Origin: Atopsyche davidsoni
Lineage: Eukaryota; Arthropoda; Insecta; Trichoptera; Hydrobiosidae
Assembly (NCBI GenBank): GCA_022113835.1
Contig: JAILWY010000009.1
Location: 1,153,501 to 1,217,500, forward strand
Reading direction: 5' to 3'
DNA: 64,000 nucleotides
Shown here: positions 26,301-36,933 of the stretch, one piece after another
Layout: every line of letters begins with the position of its first letter
Position numbering within the stretch: position 1 is the first letter of the stretch
Translations under genes and position numbers: made by a program
Notes under the pieces: model-generated
Told to the model about the DNA's origin: nothing
Database searches by the model: none
The model's input: the letters and a program-made list of their open reading frames with translations, nothing else

Positions 26301-29300
26301 ACTTTGGTACCTTAATTTGTATGGATAACTAAATATCGCTTCATCATGTTTTCAAAGTGAAGAATTGAGAATTTTTTAAGACTATGTTTTTATTATTAGA
26401 CAAAAGCATGATTCTTAAAATAACACAAATAAATTAAATATAAAACTTTTTTGTACAAAATTTATAGTATAACAGATAGCACACGGACGTACAAAAGTAA
26501 TAAATAAGTAACAATCGACACAAAACATCTGAACAAAAAGTTCTTTGAGCAGCTCGGCTTAGTTATTCCGGTCGCGGCCAGCAAGTTTTTGACAATTCTG
26601 TCAGTGAAGGAAGCGGGGGTCCCCCAGGACCGGGGGTCCAGGAGCACCTCCTGGGGGGGCCTGTAAGGCCTAGACATACACAGTGACAGACTATCAAAAT
26701 CTGGAAACAACAGCTTTAATATAAACTGACTAACGAATTTATCATATTACCAACAAGAATACACATAACATGTTAAATTGTAAAAGTTAAATAAACACGA
26801 TTGTATTTTGAGTTATATTTTCCACCAATTTACCAAAGTAGACGTTTTATTCTCGAATAATTAAAATCACAAGATATGTTGACAGGTTTTTCGGCCGTTG
26901 CTCATTGCTGAGCACTTTGTGGATACAGGTCACTTTTTCTTCGTTGAAACCAATGTGCTTGCCAAATCAAGAAAATAAATAACCCTCATGACACGGGCTT
27001 CGTGGGGAGTAAGCTCAAATCCATGTTATTGAAAATCTTTGTATCTGATTCATTGAAAATAGTTCCGTATCGTAAGTTGATATTAAATCATGTGACTTAG
27101 CATACATAAAAATAATTCCAAATCTTTCTAATATTTCACTCTGTTGTTACAAATGAGAAATCAACAATTGTCGCCTTATTAATTCATACTAGCGATCAAG
27201 CTATTTATGTTATACGCCATTGACTGCACAAACATGGATAAACGGTCTTTATAAGCTATATTTTACCAAACAATGGTCAGGTTGACGATGAATCCACCTT
27301 TTGAATTAAAAAATACGCGTAATTTATATTTTAGCTGAAAATTCTCGGACAACCGCCATTATAAAGAAGAATCGGCGGGGAATCTGAATAATTTAAAAAT
27401 TTAATAACAAAAAATTAATGGCCTCGCTTTAGGGGCGAATCAATAGCAGTTGTTTCAGCATTTAAAATTCCGATAAGCTTTCTTTAAATCTAAAAAGGCG
27501 AAGTCGAGCGGCGAACGGGGCTGCTTGAATTTTAAACTATTAGCGAATCCGCGCAAAAGGAATTACGCGTCACCGTGACCGTCGCAAAAATTACGCATAC
27601 TTTAATTTCTATCGAAATTGCGAAGCCGATGGCGCCATTGTGCCCGAGGGAAAATACGAATTTATAGTCAGATTTTCATTTCATTGTAAGCAACGAGTAG
27701 AAAAAAATTAACACTCAGCACTCCAAGGAAATGGAGCCATTGCATGCCATTTTGCAAGTCGCCAGAAAATCGTAGCGCTATAGCGTCGATATATCAGCGC
27801 GAAACTCAGGCGCCATGTTTATATAAAAATATATCACATATGTGCAATTTGTATAAATGTAAATTAAAATTGGTACTTCCAAAAAGTGTCTCGTGTACCC
27901 ATTATGCGTAAATTCTCAATTTACTCAAGACAGACATTCAATTACAAAGCAACCCATGTCTAATTAACCCATCGCCTAGTCGCCACCTTGTCTCTGGTTC
28001 ATTCCGTTTATGGTCTATTCCGCTCGTGCAATCCCCGGGCGGAATCAAATAACCTTTGTTTGGTAGCTGCGTAAAAACTTTTTCTATAAAAGCCAAACTA
28101 TTGTTCAGGAAGCAATCGATTTTCGCAATATGCCTAATAGGTCGGAACGAATCCCCGGCTCGGTGCTCTTTTGATGGCGGCCACGGCAATGCTTTTAGCG
28201 CTCTCTCACTCGGTTGGCAATTTAGAAAATTTCAGTATTGAAATGTTAGATAATGTGTGTTTAAAAAGTTAAATTGAATCCGGGTGGATTTCGCGCGTAC
28301 ACCTGTAAAATATTTAGATTCAATCTGAATCCATTGAAATGTAACAAAGAATGAAAGATTGTTAAAAAATACTTTTTCGAAAATATTAAATTTAAACTAC
28401 GGAAAAAGTTTTACGAGGGTCAGCTTACTTGTCGAATAAATGTACAAAATCAAATCAAATGTTTATAAAGAATTTTTCAAGGGTACTTATGTGATATTCT
28501 TTTAGCATACATTTTGATTCGATAGTACGAATACGGCCATTGAAAATCCTTGCACGAAACTGCTCTTTAGTTTATAAATTGATATTTTAGAAAAATTTGT
28601 TGTGAATAACGAGCGAAGTCATATTTGAAGCTTAAAGTCTACAAACTGTTGGCGTAGCATATCAACAACATTAGCATAGCAATCCAAAATTATTATCGAA
28701 ATAGCTATTCTAGATTAAAGTTGTTTAGTAGGGTGTGGCTTTTTTAAATTTGCAGGTCTCGTTGGATACATATAAAAATTGACGATGTTTTTATCAAAAT
28801 ATTTTGCTTATTATTTTAAGCAGCATTTCAGGCAACAGTGTTTTAAATGATTAATCATTCTTTAAAAAAATTATTCAATACAAAAAAATACGGCGAGAAC
28901 GCGGGCGCTCTTTTCATCAAAGACAAGCGATCCTTCCAACCCTCGAGTCTCCGCCAGACGAGACGACTTTCTGAAATTTCAGCTGAAATGTGAAACGTCA
29001 TCTTGTCCCGCCCCAGAGGGTCATCCGTTGTGACGTCACGGAGGCGAGGCAGACGGCGGAGGAGCCGTCCTCATTCTCAGATCGCAGGTCTGCGAGCACT
29101 AATCCGGGGATTACTTGCGATATTTGCACGGGAGGACGCATTAATCACCGGAGCACTCGCCTTAAGCGCCGGTTTATGTTTACGATTGCGATGAATAGCC
29201 TTTGTGTCGGGCGGGGGTAATGATGCCGGGGCACGACACCGGCGCTGAATTACAACTGTAAATATCCCTCTTTGTCAATAATTGTACTAGTACTAGCGAG

Positions 29301-31997
29301 ATGTTCGAGTATCAGCCAGACACGTCAGTATTAGCACGGAGGTACACGGCACAAAGACTATTTATATCGCCCATGTACAGCGTAAACGTAAACTCTAAGT
29401 ATGAGTGTCCCTAGACAAATTATACCACACCGAAAAGAGTGTAAGAAAATAAAGTAGAACGAAAACAAAAATGTTGTGATATTTAAAAATTGTTTTTAAA
29501 TTGCGTAAATAAATATATTGAAAGCTATTTTTATACTGGCTTCAATTAGAGATTCAAATTAGAAATCCGAAAATTCCAAAGAATTTCACTTGGTTAAATT
29601 CGCGCGTTTATAAACAAAAATTCATTTGGTTATTTGTATTTTTCCAAGAGGGGCCCAAAACAACATTTCTACGATTTTGATTATATAATTGATGGTGATT
29701 CTGCGCTAAGGCCAGAAGCGTTACCACCGGAAATATGATAAATGCGAAGGGGATGGTCGGTTCCCTGATTTGGTTCCTCGGTTTGCTGATTATCACGCCG
29801 CGGCTGCTTATGTTCGCGCATGTCCTTGCTGATATTCCGACGAGGGCTGGATTTTTTGGCAGGTGGAGCTCCTTGATAACGAAAAATTAGCCCCAAAATA
29901 TATTAAAAACGAATATATAATATCGAACAACACGTCACGCGATTCTCTACCCACGGAACATACGAAAAATTATTGAGATATGAAATATTTTATACCAATG
30001 AATATTTTTTGATAAATGTGTATTTTTACCTATACAAGTTTATGAAGCATTCAATATTTTTAGATAATCGATTTACACAAAAAGTGACGAGGAAAAAATA
30101 CTTGTATTAACGACAACGGTTGGATTCAAAACAAGACTGCAATCATCTTGTTGCAAAAGCAAACATATAATACGTCAAAAATGCTTGCAAGTCAACAAAT
30201 ATTTATCCGATATATTATAAATAAATATAGTTAAATCCTCGTTCAGTGACAGTAGCGCTGTGGCTCAATTGGATAGAGCACCGGTCACTGTAGCCGCAAT
30301 GTGTAGGCTCGAATTCCACTGGAACGATTTTTTATTCTGTCTTGATTACTTTTAATTCATTTAAAATATTTATAAATAATATAAAATATATTGAAATTCA
30401 TAATATTTCAACAGTTTTGTTATTAAAATTAGTAAAAATAAATTTGAAAAAATAGCTTTCTAATTTAAAAATAACTCATTTATGTTAGTGAAAAATAGAC
30501 TTCTCTTATTTGACAGCTTAAAATGAGAATTTTTTTCTTATAATACATCTGACTTTGCGGAAAAACTTCATTAACTCATACAATCCGCTGAGAGAGCAAA
30601 GTTAGAAGTTTTCAACAAATAACAAATTATATTCATTAAGCGTAGTTTTTGAGTTCAAATTAAAATGAATTTTGCCAAACTTTTTTCCACCAAAGTATGC
30701 AAATTTGTTTACTTTGGTAACTAAATATTAGTTTATCAGGTAAATGTGTTTTGATGAATAAAAATAACATAAAAAATGCATATTATTTCAAAACATAAAA
30801 CCAAGGTGAGCTTTTTTTAGTTATATACTGTCGAAAAACTTTGGTTTAAAAGGAAATAATCGTAATTTTTTTAGTAATTTGACTGTTATGATGTATATTA
30901 GTAGAAAAATAAATAATAAATATTGTCTATTACACATTCTTTTAGAAGAATCTTTGTCTTTATTAAAGTAAAAAAGCATTATTTAGTATTATTATATCGA
31001 ATGTTTATGAAGTCTAACTTAGTAATATCAACTACACATGTTTATCATAAATTTGGTAAATCTTAATTTTTTATTTTGATTGTAGTATTGCTTCACGTGC
31101 AAATCGATTTCTCAAATATATTGTTAAAATATATAGTAGATATAAAAAAAAATTCATGATATGTTCAAAAATAATGTTTTGTTATGTGCAACACGTCCGC
31201 GGTGTCACTTAAGTTATTTTTCAGGACGGTGCCAGGGGTTCAAAATTGGCGCCATTACATTTATTGCTGGGCTTCACGTCCGGCCGTCTCCGGCGCCAGC
31301 GTCATTAGCAGCCTGCGGGACGCGAAACGTGCGCGGACGGGTGGCACACTGACTGGCCAAGCACGGAGATCACCCTGAAAAACACCCCCCGGCGATGTCC
31401 CCTCGGAGATCTAGATGTGCTTGGCGCCCAAATGCAAGGGTGCTTCCGACGAGAATGACGCGGTTAATTACTGATTTTGCAAAATGTTTGCAAGTTTAAT
31501 TTAATATAAACTGTAATATTAAAAATAACAAAGATATTAATTTCAAACACATCAAATAAATATATAATGAGTAGTTAAACCTCCCCGCTCTCCCCATTTT
31601 GTTGCTTGTGCACGGCTGCCATTCTGCACCCATGATTGTCGACTTAGAAGTACGTGGGGGGGCTTCTACTATTGTTTCTGTAGTTTGCTGCAGAAAGAGT
31701 ATCAGATCTAAACGCCAGAGCTTTGTAAGGAAAGGATATATAATAATGCAATTGGGCAGCAGCAATACGCAGACTTTTCTTTTTAATATAAAACTGCGGT
31801 GTAGAAGAACCCGGAGACCCACTACACTATTTTCCCCTTTGAAAACCATGAACACTACCTCAGCACGAGTATATGCTCAGTGAAATGGTCGCCAATCTCC
31901 TCTGAGGAGGAGCACTTGATGAAGAAGAGTAGTTAAAATCAAGGCGTATAGTTTAGTCTGTATTTATTGTAATATACCAGTATGTAAAATTAAGAAG

Positions 31998-32038
<41 letters not shown>

Positions 32039-35000
32039 AGAAGACGCTCATAAAAGCAGTTTGATACAATAAGTAATGATTTTGTAGAATCAAGGTAATT
32101 TTTTTATTAAAAATACGAATAGGGAATAGGTATACGACACGATTTCAAAAAAACATAATTTGTATTCATCAGACCGGAGATTGGGCGAGAATAACTCAAA
32201 TTATAAACACGCCGGGAGTCAAGAGAGTTGCCGTCGGCGGGGATGGGGGTGACAAATAAAATGCCATTTAAATCGCAGGCACGGCGAAATGTAGGCATAA
32301 ATTACTTATGCCGCTCCTGATGGCGTCCTCGGGGCCGGGCGGGGGGCCTCGCCGGGCATTTCACGTTGATGCCTTTTTTACTGCCGTACTTAGGTTTTTG
32401 CGATATGGCTGTTTATACAGGCTACCTCCTTAATACCGTATAAATTCCTATTTAATAAATATAAGTCTTTATCTTGCTCTTAGACATAAGTGCGCCGTCT
32501 AAATAATAAATAAAAAAGTAACGCAGGGTTTATGTGAAGTTTGCTATATGTATTCTTTATTTCTTTCCTAGTGTAATTTATATGAATTCTTTCTAAGCTA
32601 GAATTTAGGTTTATTTTCAGGCTTTATCGAAATTATCTTCTGAAATTTGGTTTGCGATGATTAAACGAATAAACTCATCACACGTCTCGCGGTCTGTGAT
32701 GACACTTGTAGGTGCATTAAATATTTCCCACGAGCTTTTACAGATTTCATTCAGTCATAAATACCTTGCTAAAATATACACGAGATGTCAAATACGAAAG
32801 AAAATAAAATTAATTATCATCACACGTGGACTCAATTCCCGAAAGACAGGGAAATTATTGAAACAAACTCAAGCAATTTATATTTATGTAGTGGAGTAGA
32901 TTTTATGTATGCTTTAAATATTTAATCTCAAATATGTAGTTTAACTAGATTTTTTTAGGTAATTTGAATGGACAGTTGGCTTTTAACACATATTCTCCTA
33001 ACGTTTAGGGCATAACAGAACCCGAGAAACCCTTTTAGGCTGTGCTTGTTAAGATTGCGGGGCGGAAGTGACCGGAGCCGGACGGTCCTGGGAGCGCCGT
33101 GAAGCGTATCCTGTGACGTCATCCTGTGAAGTGACCTCGCGACAGATTCTGCCTCAGATAAAGCTACTTTTTATGGAGGTCGTTGTGCAGGTGCCAAAAG
33201 TGTGAAAAGTACTAAACCTGTGTTTTTATTTACCATCAAAGGAAACCTGAAATATCACTGTTATTTTGTTAATTATTTGTATTTTTAGAAGTACTACGTA
33301 ATAATTTAAACCATAGAAGATAGCAACTATTTGTGATTTAATGAATTATTTCGTAAACATGCAGACTCAAATTAGAGAGAATTAAATTAGGAATTGAAAA
33401 TTTTTGTATCCAAACATTGTAATTGTAAATTGTATGAAAATGTTGTATCCAAAATGTAAATGTGATTTATTGTATTCAACAATTTGTCAATAAATCAAAT
33501 AAACACTAATTTAACAGTTATTTTAGGAAGCAACAGTAATTTTATTCCTGACTGCCTGTTTTATTTTTACACTTTGATGCTTTGTATACAAACGGCAAAT
33601 ATTTCATAAAACAGAATGATCGCGTGCTCTAAATTTATTTTAAAATTCATCCCAGCATTATTCATTTTCACAAATAAAACAACAAAATTAAATCTCAAAT
33701 CGAGAGGTGATTTCTCGGATCTCGGTCCCAGCGCGCACAAAAACTAAGAATATTTCAGCGAACAACAGCGGCGGCGGCAGGCTGCTCCTGGAATTGAAGT
33801 CGGTGGGTAAAAACTTCCACATTGTTCGGCGCCAGCACTGGGCGGCAGTATAAATTGTACGGTGGGCGGGGGCGGCCGGTGCCGGTGACACGGGCCGGGG
33901 CGGGGCCTGCATCCAGCAGAGAATAATTACTCAGAACCACTGCAAAGCACGGGCTAGGAGAGCTAATCACTTGGTTGTAAGCTATTAGCCTCTACAAGAA
34001 CAAAAAAAATATTATAATATTAGGCTGAAAAAAAATTCAAATTTCTTCAATGTCACCTGGAAACCTTTGCTTTTCAAAAATATGCGGGTTTAGCGACCAT
34101 TGATCAGAAACTCTTCTTAACAAGTACTACGATAAATACTGAGATAGTTAGGTAATTAAGAAGTTTTAGGTATAAGAAGCATCGACTCTGTGTTTTTTGT
34201 TTTGGTTTATCCAATATATTATGCTAAAACTAAATAATTTTTTAATAAAAATATATAAGTCTATATCAGTGGCTCTCAAACTCTTTTGACCCACGGACCC
34301 TTTTTCATAGTCAAAACTTGCCTACGGACCCTGGGTGAAAAACTAGATAAATTCATATAATAGACTAGTTGGTGCAAGTATTGCGTTCCTGTATAAATCT
34401 GCTTGACTAACCGCGATGCCTGTTATTACTTGTATTTTATGCACTTGTCTATATTTATATTTTACTTAGGACGTAAAAATCACTAATAATAATGTATTCA
34501 TTATTATTTATTTTGACTTCCATATTAATAAAGATGTGTCACAATTTTTTTATTTTATATTAAACCTTGCGCGGACCCCCTGACGTTGTTCGGGGACCCC
34601 CAAATCCGTTTTAATTTTTTAAGGACCCCCTGAATGATCCCAGGGACCCCCCGGGGTCTGTAGGGATCACTTTGAGAAGCACTGGTCTATACCTACGAAT
34701 TACAGATGTAATAAGGCAAAAAATGTGTTGAAACGTCGTAGGCGTAATATAAAAATCGAGAATTTATTAGATGCTCGTGCTATTTTAACTGCTGCAAGAG
34801 GTTTCATGAAGTTGCGTACGCTCTCACGGCGACGAAATTTACGAGAGCCACGAGGACTACACAGCAGCACACTAGCTGTATGAAATTAACAAGTAAAATC
34901 CTAAATTAAAATTCAGCCCAAGTTTTACGGAGGTCGTGCTGAAATTAGCAAACAGCACCCCGGAAAATAAAACCAAAATAGCACCCGGAAAGCAGCCAAG

Positions 35001-36890
35001 AAGAACGAAGGGAGATTCCTTCCGAGATTCCCCGCTCCGTTACGACTCAGCCGTATGCGGTGCAGAGTGCAGAGGCTGCATCATGACCGGTAAACGTATT
35101 CCCCGCTAAACGGTATTCCCGAGTGCAGAACCTTTTATTTTTATATGTACACACGACGCATTTTAAACTAAGCCATTATATAAATTAAAATTAAACTAAA
35201 CGATTAAATTGACCGTTCGCGATAAACTGATTAAACTTTGTATACTTCATATAAACAACGTGAAAAGCCAAATGGTTCTGACGATAATTTTAACGGTGAG
35301 CGCTTTTAACCAACTAATTATTTTAATATTTTATTTAAAATCTTCTTGTGATTAGTCTAAAAAGCAAAATGCTCCTGATACTCTGGCATTTAAGTATTTA
35401 TGGTAAAGTTAAATTAAAACTGTTTTTGTGGTGATTTGTTAGAGTGTTGCCCAACGTTTGAGTGACGCCACCGATGATAAATTATCGCAAAGAATAATGC
35501 AAAATTAAACGCACGCAGGTTATTCCCGAATCACTGATAGAATTTTCGAGAAGCTTGAAGACAATGTAGTCTAAATATTCGGCGTCGTTAATCATCGGAG
35601 CGTTAATCATGAGGCTGTCCGGCGATGTCCTCTCATTGCGGATTAAGCCGCGCCGCTGTCTTCAGCGCCCCACGCACGCCACTTTTTGTCCCACCCCCAT
35701 CCTCAGCCCCATCCCTATCCCCATCCCCCACCCCTGCCTCCTCCCTCGCCCCTACACCCGTCTTGGAGACACACACCGTGGCCCTGGAACGTTACGTCAC
35801 CAGTCCCTACGCTCCCGTGCACACTGGCAAAATAGATATGAGAATGTAGCTATTGTAAACGCGGAACGTTAGGAATTGTCACGGCGCGTGGATTCATTCC
35901 ATAGTCCGATTATAAATTCAAGTAACTTGTGCTTGAAAACCTATATGCTGAATATATATTAATTCTAGTTTTATGATTACACAACCTTTAATCATTGACG
36001 TTGAGCACATTAAAATTATTTTCTTTATTTGGGATACTAGAATATTTTTTAATGTTTATGCTCATCAGAAACACCAGTCTCTCTTTGAAACATAAATATG
36101 AGGACCACGAAATATTCCTCGGATAATTTGTCGCGAGATTGTCTTCGGTCGATGGCCATGACGTCACGCGGCATGTGACGTCACGCGGCACGTGACTTCA
36201 CGTGGTATGTGACGTCACGGAGTGTCGCCGAGATTCAAATTAAAAGCCTTGTAAGTTTTTCATACTTTCTTCCGTGTAATGTATTCATTCCGGGGGAGGG
36301 ATGGGGGAGGGGGCGGCTTTACGAGTTTTAAAAACATAATGATTTCTTTATAAGACCACGGGTCGTTTACTTCCTAACGAGGGTGGTCCGTTGGGTTGTC
36401 GATTTACAATCGACGTCGAGGCGGCGGGTATTTCTGGTGCGGGAAACACTGCGTCATCCGAACGATTCATTCCACGCCTTTAAGTCTTCCGTGTCCACGG
36501 ATACGCTAAGGGCATGTTGAAATTAAAAAATGTAAAGTAAAGTCTAAAATTCAATTCGGCCGATTCAGTTTTACAACATCGTATTAAAAATTCAATACCT
36601 TCGAGTTCATTTAATTGGCAGTTCGGCTAACCAGGGGTTTTTATTGGTTGTAAAATAGTTTATAGTAATATCACATGGATCTAAAGCATAGGTCTGCTGT
36701 TTGTTAAGATAAAAATAACGTCCAAGAAAAATAGCATTAAAATTTATATCCACGTCCCAACCTACGGTAAATCAAAAGGGATAAAGGGACTCATGTGAGG
36801 ACGCTATACGTGGGTTGTATTTTCAAATAACATATTAAACGCTTCACTGCGTTTTACAACAACAAAGTTATATTTTAGATGTATTTACTA

Positions 36891-36933
<43 letters not shown>

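Larger units (their letters stand above)
22928..30242. other. Intron DNA of X11/Mint with GC-rich islands
   Basis: No exon recognised. GC-richer blocks stand out at about 23090-23400, 24120-24400 (with G-rich tandem units at 24290-24355), 26560-26670, 27340-27660 and 28880-29240; the last has TGACGTCA at 29031-29038 and several homeodomain-type ATTA words. TGACGTCA also occurs at 24043-24050. A 71-codon open frame at 29681-29896 is listed apart. Confidence 0.45.
30327..34258. other. Intron DNA of X11/Mint, AT-rich with islands
   Basis: 30330-31180 is plain AT-rich DNA. GC-richer blocks occur at about 31195-31460, 32150-32370, 33040-33140 (TGACGTCA at 33114-33121) and 33690-33920. A dispersed repeat copy at 31575-31926 and an (AT)n tract at 32002-32030 are listed apart. 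No exon seen. Confidence 0.45.

Noticed and set aside
30255..30326. Functional tRNA gene
   Set aside because: Boxes A and B are present but the acceptor and anticodon stems do not pair, so it is a SINE head or pseudo-tRNA.
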